Origin: Hydrogenophaga sp.
GTDB lineage: Bacteria > Pseudomonadota > Gammaproteobacteria > Burkholderiales > Burkholderiaceae_C
Length of the DNA stretch: 64,000 nt
Direction: 5' to 3'
Assembly: GCF_030158645.1 (NCBI RefSeq)
Contig: NZ_JAOASO010000026.1
Location: forward strand, 1-64,000
Of the stretch, positions 52,759 through 62,318 are shown piece by piece. The translations under genes and the position numbers were made by a program. Every line of letters begins with the position of its first letter. The stretch's first letter is position 1. Below the pieces are notes generated by a model that was not told the origin of the DNA, searched no databases, and saw only the letters and a program-made list of their open reading frames with translations.

Positions 52759-55700
52759 TTGAGTGGCCTTGAATTGGAAAACCAGTTGCGGAACTCTGCG
52801 ATTTCTTTAGGCGCAGTGGTCACCTCAAACTGCACCCCACCCCCGCCCCCATTGCCCCCGAGTCCTTGTTTGATCTGCACATCGTTGGCCACGGACACAC
52901 GCAGAGAGTTGCCCGCCGGCACGCTCACGTCGGCCACATGGGTGGGCACCTGGGGGAGGGCGTACTTGCTGGCAATCTGCTCACGCGAGAGGCCTGCTAT
53001 GTCATCGGCCCGCATCATCCAGCTGCCTGCCAGTTCAGACTTGTTGGCGACCTCCATGTAAACGCGAACGAACGATTCCGGTTGGGTGGTTTGCACTGCC
53101 ACGATTTGGGTATTGGGTGTGTAGGGCGGCTTGAACCGCACGTCCGCTGCCAGCACCTCGGCGTTGACTTTATCTGCTGCAATGACCTCGGTCACCCGCG
53201 CCCCTTGTGGCAACCGCTGCGCAATCATCACATCGGCTTCATGTTTGCCGATCAGAACGGCAGGCTTCCAGTCACCCAGCGGCGACATCGCCCGAGCCGG
53301 GTCGGCAATCGAGTCCTCGCGGTAGATGTTGTTGGCGATTCGGTAGGCCTGCGCCTCACCGATCTCCTTGCCGGTTCTGGCCAGCACTAGCTCACGCACG
53401 ATGGTGGTGGTCAAGGCCTTGGCCACAGCGAGCTGGCCCATGGCGACCACATCCAGGGCGATGAGCCCTAGTTCGGCTGCATCGCGCAGCGCCGGTGAGC
53501 GCTGAATCACGTTGATGGCCTTGTCCAGTTCCGTGATGCTGCGCCGCGCCTCTGCCTTGGCCGCCTCACTGACAGCGGGATCGGCCAGCAGCCTTTCAAG
53601 CGAGCCTTTTTCTGCCTGCAGCGAGCTCTCGCTCAAGATGCTCCTGTAGTCGATGGCTGCGGTGTTGCGCGCGTTCTTAAGTTCGTACTCCCTGAGCACC
53701 TTGACCTCGCACGCGCCGTCGCCCGCAGCGCGGCAGTCGCTGATCTTCTGGTGTTTGCTGCGCAGATCGGCGGCACTCAGATAGTTCTGTGATGTCGCGC
53801 CGAGCGCCGAGGCGGCCCCTGTGCTGCCGCCGGCTGCCGCTCCCAGCGCCAGCGCTGCGGTCTGCACCAGGGCTTGCTTGATCTGTACCGGCACATCCAG
53901 GGCAGCGATGTGCTCACCCAATGCGGGAATCGCGGTTTGCGTAAGGCCGGCACCTGCTGCGCCCCCAACACCACCGCCCAAGGCGCCCGCCACCATGTGC
54001 AAGGCCACACGCCCCGCACCGCCTTCTTTCCATGCCTCTTCCAGTGCCAAGGCTTCACCGAGCAAGGCATCGCGAGAAGCGGCGTCGCCCGCCTGTGCGG
54101 CCTGGCGCTTGAGGTCCTTCGCTTTCTCCAGTTGATCATTGGAGTACTGGCCAACGGCCTTGCTCGCCTGCTGGGTGAACGCCTTGGTGATGGCCACCTG
54201 TGCGGCGACCTCCTTCTGCACCCGCTCCTTTTCAAAGATGCGCTGAATGCCCGTCTCGGCATCGGTGCTGCGCACGGCGGTGTCCCCCGCGATACCACTG
54301 ATGCCCGCGGTGGTGGTGCTCGCAGCCGATCCGCTGTCCGAGCCGATGCCCATACCGCTGGAGCCAAGCTGGCCACCTACACCGACGCTCACCCCGCTGG
54401 CGCTGGCCTTGTACTGCGCGGTATTGGCGATGTCGCTGGTGCTCAGTCCCTGCGTGCTGAAGCTGTTGAGGCCCTTGTCCACAGCCGCCTGGTTGCTGGC
54501 GATGGCACCACCGATGAGCTCGGTGTCTCCCGCCACACGCACCCCGAAGCCACCATCGCCGGCCTTCAAGCCACTTTGCTCGGTCACGCTGGCAAAGTCG
54601 CTTTGCGCGCCGCTCTTGCTCGCACTGAGCGATCCACCGGCACCGGCGCCGATGGTCACACTGGCGCTGGCGCTCTTTTGCTGAGCCGTGTATGTGCTCC
54701 TGTCCTTCAGGCTCTCGATGGTGAGGTCCCCACCCACCTCGGCCCGGATCAACGGTGCCTTGACCACCGCACCGCGCAGGGTGGTGTCACCCCCGCTGTC
54801 CATGCGCACAGCATCCCCTGCGGTGATGCGCGTGTTGCTGTGGGTGAGGTCGTCCCCAGCTTCCTTGCCACGGCCACCTCCGGCGCTGACGGTGACCCCC
54901 ATGCCGCTGGTGCCCAAGCTCAAACCGATGCTGCCCGAGCTGGACTTGTTGCTGCCCGTGAGGCTGGCGGTGTTCTGCGCAGCCAGCAAGGCAACGTCAC
55001 CTTCGGCGCTGAGCGTGGCGGTGCTGCCCGCGCTCACCTCGCTGCCACGGATGAGCAGGTCGCTGTCTGCACCAGCACCGCGGGCGGTGATGCTCACCGC
55101 CCCTCCCGCGACCATGCTGCTTCCGCGCGCGCTCTCGCTGCTCTGCACGGTGGTGCTCTGGCTCTTGTTGCTGCCCAGGCTGATGGAAACATCCACGCCA
55201 CCGAGCCGATCGGCAGCATTCGCATCGCGTACCGTCTTGGTGCCGTCCAGACCAGTGGAGGTGACCTGGTTCGCTTTGTTGTCGATGGTGGTTCCCTTGC
55301 CAGCTTCAATCGCCTTGAGCGCGTTGTTCGCCGTCATGGCGCTGGCGGCCGCCGCGAGGCCCTTCATCCGGGCGTCCGAGGTGTTGCCGGCGGCAGAGAC
55401 CTGGCTGGCGATGCTCTGTACCGCGCTGAGCACCGGGCTGCTGATGCTCACACTCAGCCCGCTTTGCTTGAACTTCTCTTCGGTGGTGCTCTGGCTGGTC
55501 TCGCGGGCCTCGGTGATGGCGATGTCTTTGGCGACGACGGTGACATCCCCACCCGGGGCGAGCAGATCAGAGCCGCTTTGGCGGTAGTTCTGACCCGCGA
55601 TCACGGTGACATCACCACCGATCGCACCCACCGTGCTGCCCGCAGCCGTTGTTTGTTCAAACTGCTGCGCGCGGCTTTGCTGCTGCTTGCCCAGCGTGAC

Positions 55701-58700
55701 GCCTGCGCCACTGGCGAACAGACCGCTTTTTTTGGTCTCGCGGAATTCACTGCTGCTGAACTGGTTTTCTTCGGCTTCAATCACCACGTCACGGCCTGCG
55801 CCCAGGGTCGTGCTGCCATCTCCAACCACTGAGGAGCCGCGCAGCGCGATGTCCTGCCCGGCTTGCATGGAGACATTCTTGCCACCCAGGCTGGAGCCCA
55901 GCGCCACATCGCTGGCCGATGAACGCCGCTCTTCGATGAACTTCTTGCTCAACACGCCACTGCGTTTGGTGTACACGCTGCTCGCGCTCTCACTGACCGC
56001 GCGCCCGGCCTCAAGCAGGATGTTGTTGCCGGCCTTCACGCTGAGGTCTTCCGCCACATTCACGCTGGCCGCGCGTGCCACCATATCGTTGCCCGCCTGA
56101 ATGCTGATGCCGCCGGCGCCTTGCACACTGGTGCCCAGTTCTGTGCCGTTGCTGCTGCGCTGGTAGTTGCGCGCGTCGACCTCGGTGTTGTCGGAGCTGC
56201 CCACGGTCACGGTCTGCAGCTGCACATCACCTGCGGCCTTGATCACCGTGCTGCCTCCGGCACCCGCGTTGCTCACGCTGGCGCCAAGGAGCGCCACGTT
56301 GCCCCCAGCTTCGATGTTGAGCTGGGCGCCAGCGGTGTTGCCCACCCGCATGGTGCCCACGCCGGCCAGCTCCGTTCGGCTCTGGTCGACGTACCGACCG
56401 TTGAAGGAAGTCGTGTGCGTGGGGCTGCTGATGGTGACGTTGCGCCCGGCGCTGGCCAGCAACTCGGAACGCGCCTGCATCAGCCCGCCGATGTTGCTCA
56501 GGTCTCGCCCTGCCTGGGCCACCACCACACCGCCTTCGATGCGCCCACCGGCGTTGACCAGGTCTTCTGCGATCTGCAGCGAGACGCTGTTGCCCGCCAG
56601 CAGCGCGCCACTGGCGGCAAAGTCACCTTGGGGCACCTGGCGCACATACACCTGCGGCACCAGGGCCGTGGTCTTGCTGCCGTCGGGCAGCACCACCTCT
56701 CGCTCCACCAGCCACACCAGGTCGGTGGTGAGTTGGGCCATCTGCTGGGCTGAGAGCGCAACGCCGGGAATGAGTTGGTGCGCTTGGGCATATGTGATGC
56801 CGGCGTCCATGAGGGCCTGGAACTGCGCTTCGTCGTTGGCATGGCCTTCCAGAAAGCGCCGACCGGTGAGCTGCCCCACCTGCTCGCGAACGAGCCTTTG
56901 CTCGTAGAAGCCGTCGCCCAGGCGTTTCTGGAGCGCGTTGGGGTCGCTGCCGAGCGCGGCGAACATGTAGTCGCTGCCCAGCCATTGCCGGTAGTCGGTG
57001 AAACGGGGGTCGCTTTCGATCAGGTAGCGGCTGCCCGCATTGGCCGGCTGAAACATCGCGCTATTGGGCACGGTGACCGGTGCGGTGGCGTTGGGCAACG
57101 AAACGCCCAGAAAACCCAGGCCAGAGGTGGGCAGCGCGGTGGTGCGCGTCAGATCGGTGTTGGTGAGACTCTTGGCGGTGATGTTGAGTTGCTGGGCACC
57201 CGAGAGCGTGCCACCCACCTGACCGATGACCTCGGAGATGTCCGGGTTGGTCCAGTCGAACGAGCCCTGGCCGGCCGTGTGGCTGGTGTTCTGGAAACGG
57301 TGGGTGCGCTTGAGGGTCTGGCCTTCGTTGACCACGACAGCGCCTGCGGCCTGCATGTCCAGCACAACGCCCGCCTGGATGTCGGCGTACCGGTTGGTCA
57401 GTGAGTTGGTGATGTCCAGCCGCGTGTTGGAGCCGGAACGAAGCGAAGCGGGAGCACCCGCGTCTGCGTTGAGCCGGTCTTCGACCACGGTCTGTTGAGC
57501 GGTGCGGGTAACTTCAAGGCCTGGGTGAGTGGAGGTCAGCGCGCGGTGCGTGCTGCGCAAAATAGTGCTTTGCGCATCGCTGTAGCCGGGCTCCACGACC
57601 AGCAACGTGCAGTGGGTGGTGCAGCGGCCATAGGCATCCGAATAAGCAAGCGAGTTGCGCTGCCAGGCCAGCACGCCGTTGGTGTAGGCGGCTGTGGGGT
57701 CTGCCGCGCCTGCAACTTGATCCGGATTGGCCACGTCATCCTGGCGCACACGGGCGTGCAGCACGACCGTGGCGGCACTGCCCACGGTAATGCGCTCGCG
57801 CACGCCGTAGTACCCTGCATACCCGCCATTGGCCGCGTGATACACCGAGTCGGTGGGGTCGAGCTTGACCTCCACGCGACGAACGATGTTGCCATCCGGC
57901 GTCACCAGTTGCGTGTCGCCCACGATGTTCGCGGGATTGACGAGGTAGAACTGATGGCGGGTGTAGTTGGAGGTGTACTCGATCGGAACGTCGTGCCGGT
58001 TTTGCCCATTGACCCACCAGGACGGCATGCTCAGAACGGATGTTTGGTCCACCACAGTGGTCTGGCTCATGGCAATGTTGCGCCGCTCATTCGTCAGTGT
58101 GCCGGTGGCGATGCGCAGGTCGCCCACGGCCTCGATCTGAGCGCTCAGGTTGTTGATGCTCTGGGCAAGTCCCGTGGCCGCGAGAGTCGCGTCCAGACTG
58201 CCAGCGATGGCCACATTGCCGCCGCTGTAGATGAGCGCACCGTCTTCGTTGTTCAAGGTCTGCACGCCGAGGTCGAGCCGCTGGCGGGCTGCAATGACCG
58301 GCGCGGTGGCACCACCAGCTGCTGGTCGGTTGTTCAGGGTGGAGGCGGCGATGGCAATCTGGTCTCCGAAGATGGCACCAGCCCCGGTGTTGTTGAGCGT
58401 GCTGACCTGGATATGGACCAAGCTGGGGGGCGCGGTCACGGTGGCCTCGTTGGCAATGACCAGGCCCCGGTTGTTGAGGGTGTCGGCGTCGATGGCGATG
58501 CTGTCCGACGCAGTGATGCGGGCGCCTGCTGCGTTGGTGAAGGTGTCGGTGGCTTCCAGCGTCTGGTGAGTGGCCTCCAGGGTGCCGGTGTTGCCAATGC
58601 CCCGGGCGATGAGGATCAGGCTCTGGTTGGCAATCAGCTGGCCAGCGTTGTTGACCAGGGCGGTGGTGGTGATCTGCAGATCACCGCTGGCTTCCATGCT

Positions 58701-60494
58701 GGCGCCGATCGCGTTGGTGACGTCAGCGGTGGTGTCCAGGCTGATGTTGCCGCCAGAGAGCACACCCGCGTTGGTGAAGCTGGCCGCTGCGATGCTTGCA
58801 CTTTGCGCGGACCAGATGTTGGACTGGGTGGCACCGTCGGCCCCATTGGTGACGGCGCCCGCGTGGATGGTGAGGTCACCGCTACTGCCAATCAAACCCG
58901 CCTCCGCGGCCTGCACACCGTTGACAAGTTCGCCTGTGTTCAGCGTGAGGTTGGCCTGCGAGGCAATGCGACCGGCCGTGTTGTCCAGTTGTGCGCCCCG
59001 GGTGTCGATGGTGCTGCTGCCCACAGCTTGCAGGCGGCCACGAATATTGGTCAATGTGCCCCAGGTGGTCAGATCCAGCGTGCCCGCGCTGAGGATCTCC
59101 CCATCGGTGTTATTGGTCTGGCCAACAGCGGCCAGCAAGGCCCCACCAGAGCCGATGGAGCCGGCGGTGTTGTTCGTCACACCCGTGGTGAGCGTGAGCG
59201 CAGCGCCAGCGTGGATCAAGCCCCTGTCGTTGTTCAGCGCGGCGCTGTTGATCGTGGCGCTCTGGCCGGCTGCCAAGGTGCCTGTTGTGTTGTCCAGCGC
59301 GCCACCTGCGTTCACGGTGAGCGTGCCGCTGGCGGCGATCTCGGCTTGAACGGTGTTGGAGATGGTGGCGCCGGCGGCGATGCTGGCATGGCCCTGGCTG
59401 CTGATGAGGGCACTGGCGGGCGTGCCATCGCCGGTGTTGCTGATCACACCCAGGGCCCGGATGGACAGGTCGCCTTTGGCTTGGACCTTGCCACTGTTCA
59501 CGAGCGATCCATCGGTCTTGAGCACCCAGGTGCCTTCGTGGGCGATGAGCGATCCCCGGTTGTTCACACCCAGGCCCGCCTCGGTGCCCACCAGATAGAT
59601 CTTGCCGGCGTACATGCCGCCCAGCGCGCCCACGTCGAGCATGAACGTGGGCGCAGCGCCGTTGCCGGCGATCGGGGTGCTCAGTGCAGACGCACCCGAT
59701 GCGAGTGCCTTGACCTCGTTGGAGCCGGTCACCACGGTGAGGTCCTTCGCCCACACACCCGCGTTCACCTGCATGGCCCGCGTGAGGATGGCGGTGTGGT
59801 CGGCGGTGCTGGTGTCCAGCCCCAGGCCTTCGATGTTGACGGAGCCGCCTTGCACACGGAAAGCGTCGAGGTGGCCGCTGTTCATCACGGGTGTGCCCGT
59901 GGTCAGCGTGACACCCGAGGCGTTGATGAATCCACCGCCGTTGACCTGGATGCCCGCCGGGTTGGCGATGATCACCTCGGCCCGGCGGCCCGCCACCTCC
60001 ACATAACCGTTCAAGTGGCTGGGGTGGCTGGAATGGACCTCATTGAGGATCACGCGGGCCTCACCCGTGGCCAGCCAGGGGTTGGCGGCGATGTGTCCAC
60101 CCAACTGCGTGCTCACGTTGCTGCGGCTGTTGTTCAGGATGGCGCCGTTGGACTGAACGTCGAAGCGGCTGTAGGTGTTGCGGGAAACCCCGGCGACTGA
60201 AGGCGTCTGGATATCGATCTGCGGCAGGCCGTTGGCGGTCTGCAGGATGGTGGGGCGCTGGTTGCCCGGAGCGCTCGGGTCGGCGACGATCTGTGGGTGC
60301 GCGGGGGTGCACAGCAACAGCACCGCCAACGCCGTCAGCGAGCGTTTGATGGCGGCATCTGCCCACGGCGATCTCGTCGAGCCGGGCGCGGCCTCGCCCG
60401 CAGCGGCCCCGCCGTGGGAGCCCGCCGTTTCCGCCACCACCATGCGATGGCCCCGTGCGGCGTTGAAGATGATGCGGTGACGGTTCTTGTTCAT
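52755..60494 (-). CDS. CdiA/TpsA-type filamentous hemagglutinin with C-terminal toxin
   Basis: A 2579-residue two-partner-secretion exoprotein. The N terminus is an extended signal peptide (MNKNRHRIIFNAARGHRMVV, residues 1-20). A TPS domain at about 65-310 has the NPAGI motif (178-182), and hemagglutinin repeats follow. A conserved block at about 1145-1290 includes SRYLIESDPRFTDYRQWL. The C-terminal variable region begins near QNYLSAADL (about 2235), without a VENN motif. The tail carries FVRVY (Arg2477) and GGGVQFE (Gln2555, Glu2557), possibly a TNT or ADP-ribosyltransferase-like fold. ATG 60494 is preferred over 60500 because AGGGA is then 6 bases away. Exported by the TpsB encoded 15 bases upstream. 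Confidence 0.92.
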   Translation of the reverse strand: MNKNRHRIIFNAARGHRMVVAETAGSHGGAAAGEAAPGSTRSPWADAAIKRSLTALAVLLLCTPAHPQIVADPSAPGNQRPTILQTANGLPQIDIQTPSVAGVSRNTYSRFDVQSNGAILNNSRSNVSTQLGGHIAANPWLATGEARVILNEVHSSHPSHLNGYVEVAGRRAEVIIANPAGIQVNGGGFINASGVTLTTGTPVMNSGHLDAFRVQGGSVNIEGLGLDTSTADHTAILTRAMQVNAGVWAKDLTVVTGSNEVKALASGASALSTPIAGNGAAPTFMLDVGALGGMYAGKIYLVGTEAGLGVNNRGSLIAHEGTWVLKTDGSLVNSGKVQAKGDLSIRALGVISNTGDGTPASALISSQGHASIAAGATISNTVQAEIAASGTLTVNAGGALDNTTGTLAAGQSATINSAALNNDRGLIHAGAALTLTTGVTNNTAGSIGSGGALLAAVGQTNNTDGEILSAGTLDLTTWGTLTNIRGRLQAVGSSTIDTRGAQLDNTAGRIASQANLTLNTGELVNGVQAAEAGLIGSSGDLTIHAGAVTNGADGATQSNIWSAQSASIAAASFTNAGVLSGGNISLDTTADVTNAIGASMEASGDLQITTTALVNNAGQLIANQSLILIARGIGNTGTLEATHQTLEATDTFTNAAGARITASDSIAIDADTLNNRGLVIANEATVTAPPSLVHIQVSTLNNTGAGAIFGDQIAIAASTLNNRPAAGGATAPVIAARQRLDLGVQTLNNEDGALIYSGGNVAIAGSLDATLAATGLAQSINNLSAQIEAVGDLRIATGTLTNERRNIAMSQTTVVDQTSVLSMPSWWVNGQNRHDVPIEYTSNYTRHQFYLVNPANIVGDTQLVTPDGNIVRRVEVKLDPTDSVYHAANGGYAGYYGVRERITVGSAATVVLHARVRQDDVANPDQVAGAADPTAAYTNGVLAWQRNSLAYSDAYGRCTTHCTLLVVEPGYSDAQSTILRSTHRALTSTHPGLEVTRTAQQTVVEDRLNADAGAPASLRSGSNTRLDITNSLTNRYADIQAGVVLDMQAAGAVVVNEGQTLKRTHRFQNTSHTAGQGSFDWTNPDISEVIGQVGGTLSGAQQLNITAKSLTNTDLTRTTALPTSGLGFLGVSLPNATAPVTVPNSAMFQPANAGSRYLIESDPRFTDYRQWLGSDYMFAALGSDPNALQKRLGDGFYEQRLVREQVGQLTGRRFLEGHANDEAQFQALMDAGITYAQAHQLIPGVALSAQQMAQLTTDLVWLVEREVVLPDGSKTTALVPQVYVRQVPQGDFAASGALLAGNSVSLQIAEDLVNAGGRIEGGVVVAQAGRDLSNIGGLMQARSELLASAGRNVTISSPTHTTSFNGRYVDQSRTELAGVGTMRVGNTAGAQLNIEAGGNVALLGASVSNAGAGGSTVIKAAGDVQLQTVTVGSSDNTEVDARNYQRSSNGTELGTSVQGAGGISIQAGNDMVARAASVNVAEDLSVKAGNNILLEAGRAVSESASSVYTKRSGVLSKKFIEERRSSASDVALGSSLGGKNVSMQAGQDIALRGSSVVGDGSTTLGAGRDVVIEAEENQFSSSEFRETKKSGLFASGAGVTLGKQQQSRAQQFEQTTAAGSTVGAIGGDVTVIAGQNYRQSGSDLLAPGGDVTVVAKDIAITEARETSQSTTEEKFKQSGLSVSISSPVLSAVQSIASQVSAAGNTSDARMKGLAAAASAMTANNALKAIEAGKGTTIDNKANQVTSTGLDGTKTVRDANAADRLGGVDVSISLGSNKSQSTTVQSSESARGSSMVAGGAVSITARGAGADSDLLIRGSEVSAGSTATLSAEGDVALLAAQNTASLTGSNKSSSGSIGLSLGTSGMGVTVSAGGGRGKEAGDDLTHSNTRITAGDAVRMDSGGDTTLRGAVVKAPLIRAEVGGDLTIESLKDRSTYTAQQKSASASVTIGAGAGGSLSASKSGAQSDFASVTEQSGLKAGDGGFGVRVAGDTELIGGAIASNQAAVDKGLNSFSTQGLSTSDIANTAQYKASASGVSVGVGGQLGSSGMGIGSDSGSAASTTTAGISGIAGDTAVRSTDAETGIQRIFEKERVQKEVAAQVAITKAFTQQASKAVGQYSNDQLEKAKDLKRQAAQAGDAASRDALLGEALALEEAWKEGGAGRVALHMVAGALGGGVGGAAGAGLTQTAIPALGEHIAALDVPVQIKQALVQTAALALGAAAGGSTGAASALGATSQNYLSAADLRSKHQKISDCRAAGDGACEVKVLREYELKNARNTAAIDYRSILSESSLQAEKGSLERLLADPAVSEAAKAEARRSITELDKAINVIQRSPALRDAAELGLIALDVVAMGQLAVAKALTTTIVRELVLARTGKEIGEAQAYRIANNIYREDSIADPARAMSPLGDWKPAVLIGKHEADVMIAQRLPQGARVTEVIAADKVNAEVLAADVRFKPPYTPNTQIVAVQTTQPESFVRVYMEVANKSELAGSWMMRADDIAGLSREQIASKYALPQVPTHVADVSVPAGNSLRVSVANDVQIKQGLGGNGGGGGVQFEVTTAPKEIAEFRNWFSNSRPLK
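52845..53000 (-). repeat. Direct repeat, copy in the cdiA toxin tip
   Basis: The 156 bases encoding residues 2499-2550 of the CdiA-like protein, repeated at 52030-52185 with 10 silent differences. Confidence 0.95.
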
Positions 60495-60509
60495 GGGCAT
60501 TCCCTGGAA

Positions 60510-62237
60510 TCAGAAAGAAGCAGCAAGGCTGAAACCCGCCGTGACAGAGGCGGAGCGAAAGGCTTTGGGCTGGCTGATGGGCCTGCCGATGAAGACGTCG
60601 TAGCTCAGGCGGTCGAGCTGGCCGCGAACGCCCAGCACCGCACCGGCCAGGCTGCGCCCCACGAGAAACCGGGCCGAGGGGCCACTCACCGTGCCGAAGT
60701 CCACGCCCAGGTAGGCCTCGTGGCCGGTTTCCCCCAGGGCCCAGCCCAGGTCGTTGCGCAAGGTCCACCCCCGCTCGGCCGACAGGCTGGACTCGCCATC
60801 AAAGCCACGCACGGAGTAGCGCCCGCCGATGGCGAAACGGTCTTGCGGGGTGAGCGGCGTGCCGTTGCGCTGGACCCGCCATGCGCCTGCGTAACGCAGC
60901 GGCTGGCTGGCCAGCTTGAAGGGCGCGGTGAAGCTCACATCGAGCGTGGTGATGCGCATGCGCGAAGTGCCTTCGTCGAATGCCTCCTCGGGCGCGGGCA
61001 TCGCGCTGAATGCGCCGGTGCCGCGTTTGTGCGCCAGGTTCACATCCAGCGTGGCCCTGCCGACAAACTCCCTGTGCGCGAGACCCAGTTCCCAGCCACC
61101 GGTGGCGCGGCGCTGGGTCTGCACCTCGGTGTCGTCGATGAAGTTCTTCGACCGGCGCAACCAGCCCTTGAGGCTGGCGGTGGTTTTGCGGCTGGCATCG
61201 CGGTAAAAGAGGCGAGAGAGCTTGAGGTCAGCGCTGTCGTTCTGGCCGCTGTAGACGTAGTCCTGGTTCAACCCGGCCACGCTCTGGTGGTAGCGGCTGG
61301 CCGATTGGGTGAAGCCCAGCAACCAGTGGTCCCACGGCAGGGAATAGTGGACCGTGTGTCCCTGCGTTCCACGATCACCCGCCCGGCCGCCGCCGAGATC
61401 CCGGTTGACGGTGACGTAAAACAGGTCGTTGAGCGTCCACCCATGGTCAAGGCTCAGGGTGGCGCTGCCCTGGTACCGGCCGGTGGCCTTGGAGCCGCTG
61501 TCGTCCAGCGTGACGTTCAGGCGAAAGGGCAGCGACTGGCGCCAGGAGATGACCAGGTCGCTCTGGCCCGGCACATCGGCGGGTTCGATCTGGATGTCGG
61601 CCTCGGTCGTGGGCACCCGTTTGAAGTTCTCCAGCGCTTGTTCAACATCGCGCAGGTTCAGGACATCGCCCGGTTGTGCGGGCATCGCGTTCCAGGCGGT
61701 GGCGCGGTCATCGGGCGTGGCAAAACGGATGGCCCGGATGCGCCCTGGCAACAAGCTCAGGGTCAGGCGCCCGCTGGACAGGTTCTGTGCCTCGAACACG
61801 ATGCGCGACGTCACAAAGCCGCGCTCTATCAAGGCTTGCTGCGCTCGCTCGGCGGCGACATTGACCCCGGCAACCCCCAGGCAGCGCCCGATCGCGGGAT
61901 CGGGTCCCGCGATCAGGTCGGCCAGAGCCCACTGAAAGGACTCACTTGAATCACCCACCAGTGCGACTTCGTGGATGGCCCGACATGGCGCCTCCAACTC
62001 GGGCCAGGGCCTGCGTTGATCGAACGTGGGAGGGGTGAGTTCGTTGGGTGAGGCTTGCAGCTGCCGACGCCGCGCCTCTTCACGGTCCCGTTGAAAACGT
62101 TCCTGTTGTTCGCCTTGCTGGCGGACGTCGGGCGGCGGGGTCGTTGGCGCCTGTGCGTGCGCGTTGGCCGCTGCGACCATCGCCAGCAATGTGCCACGCG
62201 CGGCGCTCATCACCAACCGAAGACGGTTGCGGCTCAT
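60510..62237 (-). CDS. TpsB/ShlB-FhaC-HecB-type outer-membrane transporter
   Basis: A 575-residue Omp85-family transporter for the adjacent TpsA. The signal peptide (about 1-29, MSRNRLRLVMSAARG then LLAMVAAANAHAQ) shares an unusual pattern with the TpsA extended signal. Two POTRA domains follow (about 75-220), including the disulfide pair APCRAIHEV and IGRCLGV typical of FhaC. The C-terminal barrel has RYSVRGFDGE (L6 motif, about 480) and ends with Phe (FSLAASF). AGGGAG is 8 bases before the ATG at 62237 and lies in a predicted hairpin. Confidence 0.93.
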   Translation of the reverse strand: MSRNRLRLVMSAARGTLLAMVAAANAHAQAPTTPPPDVRQQGEQQERFQRDREEARRRQLQASPNELTPPTFDQRRPWPELEAPCRAIHEVALVGDSSESFQWALADLIAGPDPAIGRCLGVAGVNVAAERAQQALIERGFVTSRIVFEAQNLSSGRLTLSLLPGRIRAIRFATPDDRATAWNAMPAQPGDVLNLRDVEQALENFKRVPTTEADIQIEPADVPGQSDLVISWRQSLPFRLNVTLDDSGSKATGRYQGSATLSLDHGWTLNDLFYVTVNRDLGGGRAGDRGTQGHTVHYSLPWDHWLLGFTQSASRYHQSVAGLNQDYVYSGQNDSADLKLSRLFYRDASRKTTASLKGWLRRSKNFIDDTEVQTQRRATGGWELGLAHREFVGRATLDVNLAHKRGTGAFSAMPAPEEAFDEGTSRMRITTLDVSFTAPFKLASQPLRYAGAWRVQRNGTPLTPQDRFAIGGRYSVRGFDGESSLSAERGWTLRNDLGWALGETGHEAYLGVDFGTVSGPSARFLVGRSLAGAVLGVRGQLDRLSYDVFIGRPISQPKAFRSASVTAGFSLAASF

Positions 62238-62243
62238 GCGGAA

Positions 62244-62318
62244 ACTCCCTGAATTCTTTGTTGGATCAACACCAGTTGCCTGTGCACTGGCAAACGTGAT
62301 CACAACAAATCAGGGAGT
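62244..62318 (-). promoter_or_regulatory. Long hairpin sequestering the tpsB ribosome-binding site
   Basis: ACTCCCTGA (62244-62252) pairs with TCAGGGAGT (62310-62318); inside it TTTGTTG (62257-62263) pairs with CAACAAA (62303-62309), GATCA (62264-62268) with TGATC (62297-62301), and CCAGT (62272-62276) with ACTGG (62286-62290). That is 26 base pairs with small bulges and a 9-base loop. On the minus-strand RNA the 3' arm contains the AGGGAG that serves tpsB. No T-run follows, so it is not a terminator. Confidence 0.6.

Noticed and set aside
57495-60200. 901-codon plus-strand frame opposite the cdiA gene
   Set aside because: Its product is compositionally biased (Gly, Val, Asp, Arg) and mirrors the repeats of the hemagglutinin on the other strand; no motif is visible.
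53700-60200. Repeated sequence across the cdiA body considered as a CRISPR or satellite array
   Set aside because: The repeats are degenerate, protein-level hemagglutinin repeats of varying length in one open frame, with no constant repeat-spacer pattern.
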